64,000 nucleotides of DNA from Isoptericola croceus (GTDB lineage Bacteria; Actinomycetota; Actinomycetes; Actinomycetales; Cellulomonadaceae), in contig NZ_JARLLG010000001.1 of NCBI RefSeq assembly GCF_029382255.1, forward strand, positions 1,116,001 through 1,180,000. Reading direction: 5' to 3'. Position numbers and translations under genes: made by a program. Shown here piece after piece: positions 9,210-19,825 of this stretch. The notes under the pieces are model-generated. The model worked only from the letters and a program-made list of their open reading frames with translations, was not told the DNA's origin and did not search any database. Every line of letters starts with the position of its first letter. Position 1 is the first letter of the stretch.

Positions 9210-9929
9210 CTACCGCCGCACGGCGAGCAGCGTCCCCTCGCCGACGGGCACCATCGCCGGGGTGAGGCGCGCGTCGTCGCGCACGGCGTGCGCGAGACGG
9301 CGGACGAGGGCGGTCGTCTCGTCGCGCAGGTCCGGGTCCGCGACACGGCCGCCCAGCAGGGCGTCCACCACGACCAGGACGCCGCCGGGACGCAAGAGCC
9401 GCACGGCGGCCTCCACGTACTCGGCGTAGGCCTGGGGGTCGATCGACACCAGCACCAGGTCGTAGGCACCGTCCGTCAGTCGGGGCAGCACGTCCAGGGG
9501 CGGCCGCACGATCGTGCGGGTGCGATGGACCGGGACGCCCTCCTCGGCGAAAGCCGTCTTGGCCGCCCGCTGGTGCTCCGACTCCGGGTCGATCGTCGTC
9601 AGCACGCCGTCCGGTGCCATCCCGCGCAGGAGCCACAGTGCCGCCACCCCGGTCCCGGTGCCGATCTCGACGACGGCGCGTGCCCGGAGGGCCGCGGCCA
9701 CCACCTGCAGGAGCGCACCGGTGCCGGGCGAGACCGTCGCGCAGCCGAGCTCTGCCGCCCGTTCGCGGGCGCGCAGGATCGTCACGTCCTCGGCGAGGTA
9801 CGTCTCGCTGAAGGCCCAGGCGGCCGTCGGGTCGTCCTGGGCACCGACCCCGATGGTGATGGCGGCCCCCTCGAATTGTTGCGCTGCGATCGTACGTGGG
9901 AACCACTCAGGGCGCTCACACGTTCGCAT
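9210..9929 (-). CDS. O-methyltransferase family protein
   Basis: SAM-dependent methyltransferase, 239 residues from the ATG at 9929. Motif I is [16 protein letters not shown], motif [15 protein letters not shown], and the fold continues through YDLVLVSID to the end ([14 protein letters not shown]). It corresponds to mycobacterial Rv1220c, also divergent from sigE. The start is uncertain: the first 35 residues resemble no homologue I recall and overlap the ECF promoter of sigE, and no better ATG/GTG lies downstream before conserved sequence. Substrate unknown. Confidence 0.82.
   Translation of the reverse strand: MRTCERPEWFPRTIAAQQFEGAAITIGVGAQDDPTAAWAFSETYLAEDVTILRARERAAELGCATVSPGTGALLQVVAAALRARAVVEIGTGTGVAALWLLRGMAPDGVLTTIDPESEHQRAAKTAFAEEGVPVHRTRTIVRPPLDVLPRLTDGAYDLVLVSIDPQAYAEYVEAAVRLLRPGGVLVVVDALLGGRVADPDLRDETTALVRRLAHAVRDDARLTPAMVPVGEGTLLAVRR
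9899..9924 (+). promoter_or_regulatory. ECF-type promoter of sigE (likely autoregulated)
   Basis: GGAAC (9899-9903), a 17-base spacer, and CGTT (9921-9924) match the -35/-10 pattern recognised by SigE/SigH-class ECF factors. The expected start of transcription near 9931 is a few bases before the sigE ATGs. The site lies inside the divergent methyltransferase frame. Confidence 0.65.
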
Positions 9930-9935
9930 GGGACG

Positions 9936-10520
9936 ATGGCCGTGATGACCGAGACCGCTGCCCGCACAGAACCTTCTGCGCCTGTCCCCGCCACGGGCTG
10001 GGTGCCGCCGACGTGGGACCAGATCGTGCGGGAGCACTCCGCGCGCGTGTACCGCCTGGCGTACCGGCTCACCGGTGACAAGCAGGATGCGGAGGACCTG
10101 ACGCAGGAGACGTTCCTGCGCGTCTTCCGCTCGTTGTCCAGCTATACGCCCGGTACCTTCGAGGGCTGGCTGCACCGCATCACGACCAACCTCTTCCTCG
10201 ACCAGGTGCGACGCAAGAAGCGCATCCGCTTCGAGGCCATGGGCGAGGACGCCTCGCGGGTCGAGGCGGCGGACGACCGCGCCCGGCCGGAGCGCGGTTT
10301 CGAGCACGCCCACCTCGACCACGACGTCCAGGCGGCGCTGGACGCCCTGCGGCCGGAGTACCGCGCGGCCGTCGTGCTGTGCGACATCGAGGGCCTCAGC
10401 TACGAGGAGATCGCGGTGACGCTCGGCATCAAGATCGGTACCGTCCGATCGCGCATCCACCGTGCCCGCGCCCAGCTCCGCGACGCGCTCGAGCACCGGC
10501 GCGCCGAGGTGGTGCGATGA
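9936..10520 (+). CDS. sigE: ECF RNA polymerase sigma factor SigE
   Basis: Envelope-stress ECF sigma factor, 194 residues from ATG 9936 (191 from 9945). Region 2: [26 protein letters not shown], binding core and -10 [25 protein letters not shown] continues region 2. Region 4: [27 protein letters not shown] then [15 protein letters not shown], the -35-binding HTH. An Asp/Arg-rich linker joins them. The stop overlaps the rseA start (ATGA). An ECF promoter directly upstream implies positive feedback. The order sigE-rseA-htrA-tatB equals Rv1221-Rv1224. Confidence 0.95.
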   Translation: MAVMTETAARTEPSAPVPATGWVPPTWDQIVREHSARVYRLAYRLTGDKQDAEDLTQETFLRVFRSLSSYTPGTFEGWLHRITTNLFLDQVRRKKRIRFEAMGEDASRVEAADDRARPERGFEHAHLDHDVQAALDALRPEYRAAVVLCDIEGLSYEEIAVTLGIKIGTVRSRIHRARAQLRDALEHRRAEVVR

Positions 10521-11410
10521 ACGGACACCTCGGGGACCTGGTCAGTGCCCTCGCCGACGGCCAGCTCGGCCCCACCGACACGCACCGTGCGCTCGGTCAC
10601 GTGGCGGCCTGCCCCCTGTGCGCGGCCGAGCTCGAGTCGGCCCGTGCTGCCCGTCGCCGCCTCACGCAGGCCTGCGACGTCGTGCCGACCCCGGAGCTCA
10701 CCGAACGCCTGCTGGCGCTGTCCGCCTCGATCCCTCCCGTGGACCGTGACCCGCTGCGGGCACCGGACCGCGACACCACCTGGCAGACGCCGGAGGCGTG
10801 GCGGACCACCCTCACCGGTGACCTCGCCGGGACCGCCCGGCGTCGTCGCCGCCACCGTCTCGCCCTCGTCGGCGCCGGTGGTGCTGGTGTGCTGGGCTGT
10901 GCGCTGTTCGTGCTGGGACAGGCCCCGGTCGTCTCGCCGGAGGCGTCACGCGCCGCGGCGTTGAGCACGCTGGCCGGGACGGACGAGGTCTCGACGAGCG
11001 TCACGGACGAGATCGCGCTGGACTCCGAGGGATACGTGGCACCGGGCGCCCTGCCGACCGGTTACCAGCTCGCCGCCGTGCGGACGGACGGCAAGCTCGT
11101 CGAGATCGACCTCACCGGACCGGAGGGCCTGGTCGTCGTCCGCGAACGCCCCGGCCGTCTCGACGACGTCGTCGTCTCCGACATGATGCTCGACGTGCCG
11201 GGCCGCGGGAACGTCCATGTGCTGACGCGAGACCCCTGGCACGTCGCCTGGCAGGCGGGGGACATGGTCGTCGAGGCGACGACGGACGCCCCCCACGACG
11301 TCCTCGTCGACGTGGTCGCCGCCTTCCCCGACGATGACTACGATGCGGGAGTCCTGCCCCGGATCACCCGCGGCTGGACGACTGTGACAGGAGCACTCAC
11401 CCGCCCATGA
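10517..11410 (+). CDS. rseA: Anti-sigma-E factor RseA (zinc-binding)
   Basis: 297-residue single-pass membrane protein. The cytoplasmic N-terminus has the ZAS signature H28-x3-C32-x2-C35 (GHVAACPLC), which holds the sigma factor. One transmembrane helix is at about residues 112-133, after a basic RRRRRHR run. The extracytoplasmic domain ([10 protein letters not shown] ... [11 protein letters not shown]) resembles the sensor part of such factors. Overlaps sigE and htrA by ATGA on both sides, giving one transcript. Presumably releases SigE on redox or proteolytic signals. Confidence 0.9.
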   Translation: MNGHLGDLVSALADGQLGPTDTHRALGHVAACPLCAAELESARAARRRLTQACDVVPTPELTERLLALSASIPPVDRDPLRAPDRDTTWQTPEAWRTTLTGDLAGTARRRRRHRLALVGAGGAGVLGCALFVLGQAPVVSPEASRAAALSTLAGTDEVSTSVTDEIALDSEGYVAPGALPTGYQLAAVRTDGKLVEIDLTGPEGLVVVRERPGRLDDVVVSDMMLDVPGRGNVHVLTRDPWHVAWQAGDMVVEATTDAPHDVLVDVVAAFPDDDYDAGVLPRITRGWTTVTGALTRP

Positions 11411-12822
11411 CCACTCAGGACCCCACGGACCTCTTCGCGACGCCTGAGCCACCGGAGCGACGACCCGACCCGGCCCCGGGACAGGTGCCGGCGGCCCCGG
11501 CCCCTTCGGCGGTGCCACCGGACGCGGCTGAGCGCCCGTGGTCGAGCCCGTCGACGGTGCCGACTCCCGGCCCCGCCCCCTCCGTGCCGCTCGCGTACGG
11601 TCCGGCACCGGGCCGCAGCGCCCCCGACGACGCTGCCCAGCCCGACACCGTCGCGCCCGACCGTCTGGCCGAGGTCGCGCCCGAGCACGTGGCCGACGAA
11701 CGGGCGAGCGTCCCCCGCGCGCGCCTGGGTGGCGCCCGGGGCGCCGGGTTCCTCGTCCTCGCGCTGCTGGTCGGATTCGTGGGCGGCCTCGCCGGTGACA
11801 GGGTCTCTGGCACCACCGCCGAAGAGAGCTCCGTCCGGTTGCCGGTCACCACGGGCAGCACCGGCGGAGGAGCGAGCTTCTCCAGGCCGGAAGGTTCGGT
11901 AGCGGCGACCGCGGCCGAGGTCCTCCCGTCGGTGGTGTCGTTCGAGGTCACCGGTGCCGACGGTGGCGGCTCGAGCGGTTCAGGGTTCGTGCTGCGTCCG
12001 GACGGGTACGTCGTCACCAACGACCACGTCGTGGCAGGCGGGGCGGACGGCGGCGACGTCGTCGTCGTCCTCTCCGACGGTAGCGAGCACGAGGGCGAGA
12101 TCGTCGGACGGACCTCGGACTACGACCTGGCTGTCGTGAAGATCGACGTCGACGGGCTCACGCCGCTCGTGCTGGGCGACTCCGACGACGTCGTCGTCGG
12201 TGACGAGGTCCTGGCCGTCGGGGCGCCGCTCGGCCTCGACTCGACCGTGACCGCCGGCATCGTCAGCGCGCTGCACCGCCCGGTACAGGCCGGAGACCAG
12301 GCGACCACCGCCTTCATCGACGCGATCCAGACCGACGCCGCGATCAACCCCGGGAACTCCGGGGGGCCGCTCGTCAACGCCGCCGGCGAGGTCATCGGAG
12401 TGAACTCGGCGATCGCCCAGCCTCCCGGTGCCCTGCAGGCGACGGGCAGCATCGGGCTCGGGTTCGCCATCCCGGCGAACCAGGTGCGGACCACCGCCGA
12501 ACAGCTCATCGAGTCCGGCCGGGCGACCTACCCGGTCATCGGGGTGCTGCTCGACACGAGCTACTCGGGTGAGGGTGTCAAGGTGTCCGAGGAGCCTCAG
12601 GAGGGTGCCGCGCCCGTGACCGACGGCGGTCCCGCCGACCTGGCGGGGATCCGCGAGGGAGACATCATCCTGGCGATCGACGGTCGGCCGGTGTCGCGGA
12701 GCGACGAGCTCATCGTGGCGATCCGTGCCAGCCAGCCCGGGGACGCCGTCACGCTGACCGTGCGCAGCGGCGACGACGAGCGCGAGGTCCGCGTCGTGCT
12801 GCAGGAACGTCCGAGCGAGTGA
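11407..12822 (+). CDS. htrA: HtrA/DegP-type membrane serine protease with PDZ domain
   Basis: Periplasm-facing quality-control protease, 471 residues. The cytosolic N-terminus (1-110) is Pro/Ala-rich and disordered. One membrane helix follows (about 115-133). The trypsin-like domain has triad H207 (TNDHVV), D240 (YDLAVVKID) and S318 (PGNSGGPL). The C-terminal PDZ has GPADLAGIREGDIILAIDG. A flexible linker (STGGGASFSRPEG) separates membrane and protease. It shares the sigE-rseA transcript, so it is likely a target and possible modulator of that stress circuit. Confidence 0.94.
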   Translation: MTTQDPTDLFATPEPPERRPDPAPGQVPAAPAPSAVPPDAAERPWSSPSTVPTPGPAPSVPLAYGPAPGRSAPDDAAQPDTVAPDRLAEVAPEHVADERASVPRARLGGARGAGFLVLALLVGFVGGLAGDRVSGTTAEESSVRLPVTTGSTGGGASFSRPEGSVAATAAEVLPSVVSFEVTGADGGGSSGSGFVLRPDGYVVTNDHVVAGGADGGDVVVVLSDGSEHEGEIVGRTSDYDLAVVKIDVDGLTPLVLGDSDDVVVGDEVLAVGAPLGLDSTVTAGIVSALHRPVQAGDQATTAFIDAIQTDAAINPGNSGGPLVNAAGEVIGVNSAIAQPPGALQATGSIGLGFAIPANQVRTTAEQLIESGRATYPVIGVLLDTSYSGEGVKVSEEPQEGAAPVTDGGPADLAGIREGDIILAIDGRPVSRSDELIVAIRASQPGDAVTLTVRSGDDEREVRVVLQERPSE

Positions 12823-12851
12823 GCGGGTACCAGACCGGCTCGGGTGCGGGC

Positions 12852-12857
12852 TAGGCT
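12852..12857 (+). promoter_or_regulatory. Leaderless -10 for tatB
   Basis: TAGGCT followed by 7 bases and the GTG start at 12865. tatB can thus be made independently of the sigE operon. Confidence 0.5.
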
Positions 12858-12864
12858 GTCGGCC

Positions 12865-14943
<2,079 letters not shown>

Positions 14944-14971
14944 CCGACCTGCCGACGAGCAGCCCCGTCGG

Positions 14972-14977
14972 TAGGGT
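14972..14977 (+). promoter_or_regulatory. Leaderless -10 for the YihY gene
   Basis: TAGGGT followed by 7 bases and GTG at 14985. Confidence 0.5.
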
Positions 14978-14984
14978 CGGGCAT

Positions 14985-15974
14985 GTGCCGGACAGAATCG
15001 ACCGCCTCCGTGACCTCGTGGTGCGGCTCGTCCAGTGGGCGCTCGACCTGCGTACCGTCCGTGCCGTGAGGTGGTACCTGGCCCGCCGCGGGAACCTGCT
15101 GTGCGGCGGGATCGCCTACTCGGCGCTGTTCTCCCTGGGCGCTGCCCTCACGATCGGCGTGAGCGTCTTCTCCGTCACCCTCGGCAACCGTTCGGAGCTT
15201 CAGGACGCCGTGTTCAAGCAGATCGACGCGTGGGTGCCCGGGCTGCTCAAGGAGAGCCGCGGCGACGTCGAAGGTCTGGTCTTTCCCGGGGACCTGGTGC
15301 GCCAGACCGCCTGGAGCTGGACCACGGTCGTGGCGGCGTTCGTCTTCCTGTGGACGGCGCTCACCGTCATGAGGGCGCTGCGGCACTCGGTACGGTCGAT
15401 GTTCGACGCCCCGTTCGTCGGTGTGAACCCCGTGCTGTCCAAGGTGTGGCAGCTCGCAGGGTTCCTCATCCTCGGCGTCATGCTCGTCGCGGCAGCGGTG
15501 GCGAGCATCGTCTCGCAGACGGTCGGCCGGCAGGCCGTCCGGTGGTTCGGCGACACGATGGTGCTGGGCTGGGTCCTCGCGATCGGCACCTTCGCGGTGG
15601 GGGTGCTGCTGGACGCGGTGCTCGTCTACCTGATCGTCCGGGTGGTCGCTCGGGTGCGGCCGCGCCGGACGCAGGACCTGGTGATCGGCAGCCTGGTCGC
15701 AGGACTGGCCACGAGCGGTCTGCGCTGGGTGGGTGCCTCAGTGGTGACGGCCGCGGCGTCGCGGAACGTCATCCTGGCGTCCTTCGTGACGCTCGCCGCG
15801 GTGCTGCTGCTGGTCAACTTCGTCGCCCGGGTGCTGCTGCTCGTCTGTGCGTGGGTGCACGACCCGCCTCGCCTCGACGAGATCGACCAGGCCGAGCGCG
15901 CCGTCGCCGCCATGCGTCGCGAGGCCGAGATCGAGCGGCAGGTGCACCGGGGCCAGGGGAGCGGGCAGATCTAG
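14985..15974 (+). CDS. YihY/BrkB family inner membrane protein
   Basis: 329-residue polytopic membrane protein. Starts with an amphipathic basic segment, then RRGNLLCGGIAYSALFSLGAALTI, the family signature of the first helix. About six helices can be traced (residues 38-60, 105-125, 150-180, 190-215, 230-255, 265-290). A charged C-terminal tail (ERAVAAMRREAEIERQ) probably faces the cytosol. BrkB-like proteins were once called tRNA-processing RNase BN, which was later disproved; function unknown. GTG start chosen by the -10 box. Confidence 0.88.
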   Translation: MPDRIDRLRDLVVRLVQWALDLRTVRAVRWYLARRGNLLCGGIAYSALFSLGAALTIGVSVFSVTLGNRSELQDAVFKQIDAWVPGLLKESRGDVEGLVFPGDLVRQTAWSWTTVVAAFVFLWTALTVMRALRHSVRSMFDAPFVGVNPVLSKVWQLAGFLILGVMLVAAAVASIVSQTVGRQAVRWFGDTMVLGWVLAIGTFAVGVLLDAVLVYLIVRVVARVRPRRTQDLVIGSLVAGLATSGLRWVGASVVTAAASRNVILASFVTLAAVLLLVNFVARVLLLVCAWVHDPPRLDEIDQAERAVAAMRREAEIERQVHRGQGSGQI

Positions 15975-16021
15975 AGCCTGGACGTCCGCGGGGTGCGCCG
16001 CGGCCTGTACTCGTCCTGACC

Positions 16022-16055
16022 TGCGCTACCTCGCGCCGTCGTGCGCTACCTCGCG
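16022..16055. repeat. Two direct copies of TGCGCTACCTCGCG
   Basis: Identical 14-mers at 16022-16035 and 16042-16055 (20-base period). The core GCGCTACCTC also forms the right arm of the terminator at 4003-4030, and its complement occurs at the end of tyrA (650-662). Confidence 0.7.
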
Positions 16056-16063
16056 GGAGGGAC

Positions 16064-16141
16064 GACGAAGCCCCGCACGGTCGTCATCCCCGAAGTGGAG
16101 GGCGCGCAGCGCCCGTGAACGCGACCGTGCAGGGCTTCGTC
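16064..16141. terminator. Large nested hairpin between yihY and sdhB
   Basis: Outer 20-base arms (16064-16083 and 16122-16141) pair with a single mismatch. Inside is a GGGCGC-GCA-GCGCCC hairpin (16100-16114). Convergent genes flank it, so it probably ends both transcripts. The 185-base gap contains only this and the 14-base repeats. Confidence 0.65.
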
Positions 16142-16159
16142 CCCGCGTGGCAGGACGAG

Positions 16160-16930
16160 TCAGAAGGCGCGGGTGATCATCGCCCGCTTGACCTCCTGGA
16201 TCGCCTTGGTGACCTCGATGCCGCGGGGGCACGCCTCGGTGCAGTTGAAGGTCGTGCGGCAGCGCCACACGCCCTCCTTGTCGTTGAGGACCTCCAGGCG
16301 CTGGGTGGCACCCTCGTCACGCGAGTCGAAGATGAACCGGTGCGCGTTGACGATCGCCGCCGGGCCGAAGTACTGGCCGTCGGTCCAGAAGACCGGGCAG
16401 GACGACGTGCACGCGGCGCACAGGATGCACTTAGTCGTGTCGTCGAACCGGTCGCGGTCGGCCTGCGACTGGATGTTCTCCCGGCTCGGCTCGTTCCCCG
16501 AGGTGATCAGGAACGGCATGATCTCGCGGTAGGAGGCGAAGAACGGCTCCATGTCGACCACGAGGTCCTTGACCACGGGGAGCCCCTTGATGGGCTCGAC
16601 CGTGATCGGCTTGTCCGGGTTGACGTCCTTGAGCAGGGTCTTGCAGGCGAGGCGGTTGCGGCCGTTGATCCGCATGGCGTCCGAGCCGCAGATGCCGTGG
16701 GCGCACGAGCGACGGAAGGTCAGCGACCCGTCCAGCTCCCACTTGATCTTGTGCAGGGCGTCGAGCACGCGGTCGGTCCCGTGCGCCGTGACGGTGTGCT
16801 CCTCCCAGATCGCCTCCTCGGAGACCTCCGGGTTGTACCGGCGGATCTTGAGGGTGACCTCGAAGGACGCGACAGCACCGGCCTGCCCGTCCTGAGCGGT
16901 GTTCGCAGTGTTTTCAAGAACAGCAGTCAT
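16160..16930 (-). CDS. sdhB: Succinate dehydrogenase iron-sulfur subunit
   Basis: Electron transfer subunit of complex II, 256 residues. [2Fe-2S] domain: SCAHGICGSDAM with the later Cys of NRLACKTLL. [4Fe-4S]: CILCAACTSSCP. [3Fe-4S]: CRTTFNCTEACPRGI. The ATG overlaps the sdhA stop. Last gene of sdhCDAB, read on the minus strand. Confidence 0.96.
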   Translation of the reverse strand: MTAVLENTANTAQDGQAGAVASFEVTLKIRRYNPEVSEEAIWEEHTVTAHGTDRVLDALHKIKWELDGSLTFRRSCAHGICGSDAMRINGRNRLACKTLLKDVNPDKPITVEPIKGLPVVKDLVVDMEPFFASYREIMPFLITSGNEPSRENIQSQADRDRFDDTTKCILCAACTSSCPVFWTDGQYFGPAAIVNAHRFIFDSRDEGATQRLEVLNDKEGVWRCRTTFNCTEACPRGIEVTKAIQEVKRAMITRAF

Positions 16931-18765
16931 CAGTACTTCCGCTCCATCGGCTCGTAGCGCGTCTGGGTGACGGTCTTGGACCCCAGGACCACCTTGTAGT
17001 CCCCGAAGTCCTCGACGTGGTCGAAGTAGCCCTCGACGTGCCCGTCGGCGGCGTCGGGAGCCGACGTCGGACGGCGGTACGCCATCGTGTGCAGCATGTA
17101 GTTGGTGTCGTCCCGGTCCGGGAAGTCCTCGCGGTAGTGACCGCCGCGCGACTCGCGGCGGTTGAGCGCCGCGACCACCGTCACCTCGGCGATGTCGAGC
17201 AGGAAGCCCAGCTCGATCGCCTCGAGGAGGTCGGTGTTGAACAGGGTGCCCTTGTCCTGCACCGAGACGTTCCGGTACCGCTTCTGGAGGTCGCGGATGT
17301 CGCTGGCGGCCTGCTCGAGCGACTCCTGGGTGCGGAAGACCTGGGCGTTGGCGTCCATGGTCTCCTGCAGCGCCTTGCGCACCTCCGCGACCCGCTCGCC
17401 GTCGGGGCGGTCGCGCATCTCGCTCAGCTGCGCCTCGACGCGGGCGGCCGGGTTCTCCGGGATGGGCAGGTGCTGCTCGACCGTCTGGGCGTACGCGGCG
17501 GCGGACCGGCCGGAGCGCTTGCCGAAGACGTTGATGTCGAGCAGGGAGTTGGTGCCGAGGCGGTTCGAGCCGTGCACGGAGACGCAGGCGACCTCACCGG
17601 CGGCGTAGAGACCCTTGACGACGTTGTGGCCGTCGCGCAGCACCTCGCCCTTGATGTTCGTGGGCACGCCCCCCATGGCGTAGTGCGCCGTGGGGTAGAC
17701 CGGTACGGGCTCGGTGTACGGCTCGATGCCGAGGTAGGTGCGGGCGAACTCGGTGATGTCCGGGAGCTTCGCGTCGATGTGCGCCGGCTCCAGGTGCGTC
17801 AGGTCGAGCAGCACGTAGTCCTTGTTCGGGCCGGCGCCGCGGCCCTCGCGGACCTCGTTCGCCATCGACCGGGCGACGATGTCGCGCGGCGCCAGGTCCT
17901 TGATGGTGGGGGCGTAGCGCTCCATGAAGCGTTCGCCGTCGGCGTTGCGCAGGATCCCGCCCTCACCGCGTGCCGCCTCGGAGAGCAGGATGCCGAGCCC
18001 GGCCAGACCCGTGGGGTGGAACTGGAAGAACTCCATGTCCTCGAGCGGCAGCCCACGACGGTAGGCCAGGGCCATCCCGTCGCCGGTGAGGGTGTGGGCG
18101 TTCGACGTCGTCTTGAAGATCTTGCCCGCGCCACCGGTGGCGAAGATGATGGCCTTCGCCTGGAAGACGTGGGTCTCGCCGGAGGCGAGGTCGTAGGCGA
18201 CGACGCCGGTCGCGTTGACCTCGGCACCGTCCTCGATCTGCTCCGTCGTGAGGTCGTGGTCGGTCAGCAGGTCCAGCACGTAGAACTCGTTGAAGAACTC
18301 CACGTCCTGCTTGACGCAGTTCTGGTAGAGCGTCTGCAGGATCATGTGGCCCGTGCGGTCCGCGGCGTAACAGGCGCGGCGCACCGCGGCCTCACCGTGG
18401 TTGCGGGTGTGCCCGCCGAAGCGGCGCTGGTCGATCCGGCCCTCCGGCGTGCGGTTGAACGGGAGCCCCATGCGCTCCAGGTCGAGCACGGCGTCGATGG
18501 CCTCCTTGGCCATGATCTCCGCGGCGTCCTGGTCGACGAGGTAGTCGCCGCCCTTGATGGTGTCGAAGGTGTGCCACTCCCAGTTGTCCTCCTCGACGTT
18601 CGCCAGGGCGGCGCACATGCCGCCCTGGGCGGCGCCGGTGTGGGAACGCGTGGGGTACAGCTTGGAGATGACCGCGGTGCGGGCCCCCTTCGAGGCCTCG
18701 AGCGCCGCGCGCATGCCGGCGCCGCCTGCGCCGACGATGACGACGTCGTACTGATGGGTCTGCAT
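16930..18765 (-). CDS. sdhA: Succinate dehydrogenase flavoprotein subunit
   Basis: Catalytic FAD subunit, 611 residues. Dinucleotide-binding start [16 protein letters not shown]. The His of [15 protein letters not shown] is the expected covalent FAD site. Substrate pocket segments [15 protein letters not shown] and [10 protein letters not shown], and the C-terminal [14 protein letters not shown] contact, are all present. Separated from sdhD by 58 bases, which include a ribosome site (GGAGGC) before the ATG. Confidence 0.97.
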   Translation of the reverse strand: MQTHQYDVVIVGAGGAGMRAALEASKGARTAVISKLYPTRSHTGAAQGGMCAALANVEEDNWEWHTFDTIKGGDYLVDQDAAEIMAKEAIDAVLDLERMGLPFNRTPEGRIDQRRFGGHTRNHGEAAVRRACYAADRTGHMILQTLYQNCVKQDVEFFNEFYVLDLLTDHDLTTEQIEDGAEVNATGVVAYDLASGETHVFQAKAIIFATGGAGKIFKTTSNAHTLTGDGMALAYRRGLPLEDMEFFQFHPTGLAGLGILLSEAARGEGGILRNADGERFMERYAPTIKDLAPRDIVARSMANEVREGRGAGPNKDYVLLDLTHLEPAHIDAKLPDITEFARTYLGIEPYTEPVPVYPTAHYAMGGVPTNIKGEVLRDGHNVVKGLYAAGEVACVSVHGSNRLGTNSLLDINVFGKRSGRSAAAYAQTVEQHLPIPENPAARVEAQLSEMRDRPDGERVAEVRKALQETMDANAQVFRTQESLEQAASDIRDLQKRYRNVSVQDKGTLFNTDLLEAIELGFLLDIAEVTVVAALNRRESRGGHYREDFPDRDDTNYMLHTMAYRRPTSAPDAADGHVEGYFDHVEDFGDYKVVLGSKTVTQTRYEPMERKY

Positions 18766-18823
18766 CGGTTCCGATGCCTCCTGCGGCGAGTGGTGGATCA
18801 GCGGGCTGGGGGGCTGCGCGGGC

Positions 18824-19276
18824 TCAGGCCGTGCAGAACGAGGCGAGGAGCTCGGCCGGTGCGTCCGCCGGGCAAGGGTCGAACGTGAAGATCACGAGCG
18901 TGCCGAGCACGACGGTGAACGTGAACGCCAGCAGGAGCAGGCCCTTGAGCACTCCACGGGTGACGTCCCGCTCGGCGTAGTCGTTGATGACCGTGCGGAC
19001 GCCGTTGGTGCCGTGGATCATGGCGAGCCACAGCATGAGCAGGTCCCAGGTCTGCCAGAACGGGCTGGCCCACTTGCCGCCGACGAAGGCGAAGTCGATG
19101 GCTTTGATGCCGTCGCCCACCATGAGGTTGACGAACAGGTGGCCGAAGACGAGCACGAGGAGCAGCACGCCGGAGGCCCGCATGAAGACCCACGAGTACA
19201 GCTCGAAGTTGCCGCGGGTGGTCTTGCGCCGCGCGTAGGGCGAGCGTGGTGTGGGGATCGTGGTCTGGGCGCTCAT
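18824..19276 (-). CDS. sdhD: Succinate dehydrogenase membrane anchor subunit
   Basis: 150-residue hydrophobic anchor with three helices (about residues 27-52, 72-92, 113-138). It forms the quinone/heme part of complex II with SdhC. His residues in VFGHLFVN and [12 protein letters not shown] are candidate heme ligand and quinone-side residues. ATG 19276 overlaps the sdhC stop. The frame extends 27 codons further upstream, but that part is sdhC's coding end. Confidence 0.9.
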   Translation of the reverse strand: MSAQTTIPTPRSPYARRKTTRGNFELYSWVFMRASGVLLLVLVFGHLFVNLMVGDGIKAIDFAFVGGKWASPFWQTWDLLMLWLAMIHGTNGVRTVINDYAERDVTRGVLKGLLLLAFTFTVVLGTLVIFTFDPCPADAPAELLASFCTA

Positions 19277-19671
19277 CAGTGGCCTCCGAAGACGTTCATC
19301 AGGTGGCGGGGCAGGAAGCCGGCCATCGTCACGACGAACAGCCCGAGGACGACCCACAGCATGACCCGCTGGTACCTGGCGCCCTGCGACCAGAAGTCGA
19401 CCAGCGCCACGCGGATGCCGTTGAAGGCGTGGAAGGCGACGGCGGCCACCAGGCCGACCTCACCGAGCCCCACGACCGGCGTCTTGTAGAGGCCGATGAC
19501 GGCGTCGTACGCCTCGGGGGAGACCCGCACGAGTGCCGTGTCCAGCACGTGCACGAGCAGGAAGAAGAAGATGAGCACGCCGGTCACGCGATGCGCGACC
19601 CACGACCACATGCCTTCACGGCCGCGGTAGAGCGTGCCAGCGGGAGCAGTCGGCACGGGGGGAGCCTCCAT
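19276..19671 (-). CDS. sdhC: Succinate dehydrogenase cytochrome b556 subunit
   Basis: 131 residues (from ATG 19671; the frame opens at GTG 19713). Contains the SdhC signature WSWVAHRVTGVLIFFFLLVHVLDT with candidate heme histidines, and FHAFNGIRV for the last helix. Three membrane helices. First gene of the sdh operon; no clear ribosome site precedes ATG 19671. A TACAGT box on the minus strand (19701-19706) could give a short leader. Confidence 0.88.
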   Translation of the reverse strand: MEAPPVPTAPAGTLYRGREGMWSWVAHRVTGVLIFFFLLVHVLDTALVRVSPEAYDAVIGLYKTPVVGLGEVGLVAAVAFHAFNGIRVALVDFWSQGARYQRVMLWVVLGLFVVTMAGFLPRHLMNVFGGH

Positions 19672-19766
19672 TGGCGGATTCGGGCGGGTTACGTGGAGCC
19701 ACTGTAGTGACACCGGGTCGCGATCGGGTCACGGAGCGCCCGAAAACGGAGCCTCTGTGCGGTTTC

Positions 19767-19782
19767 TGTGACACATTCCACA
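19767..19782. promoter_or_regulatory. Candidate CRP/GlxR (cAMP receptor) site
   Basis: TGTGA-N6-CCACA matches the TGTGA-N6-TCACA consensus with one mismatch. It lies about 95 bases upstream of sdhC and 32 bases upstream of the -10 of the divergent manC gene. sdh is a known GlxR target in Corynebacterium, and an adenylate cyclase is encoded at 55476. Confidence 0.45.
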
Positions 19783-19813
19783 GCCTTCGTGTCGGCGGGT
19801 GGGAACCCGTCAC

Positions 19814-19819
19814 TATGCT
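19814..19819 (+). promoter_or_regulatory. Leaderless -10 for manC
   Basis: TATGCT followed by 6 bases and ATG at 19826. Confidence 0.5.
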
Positions 19820-19825
19820 GCCAAC

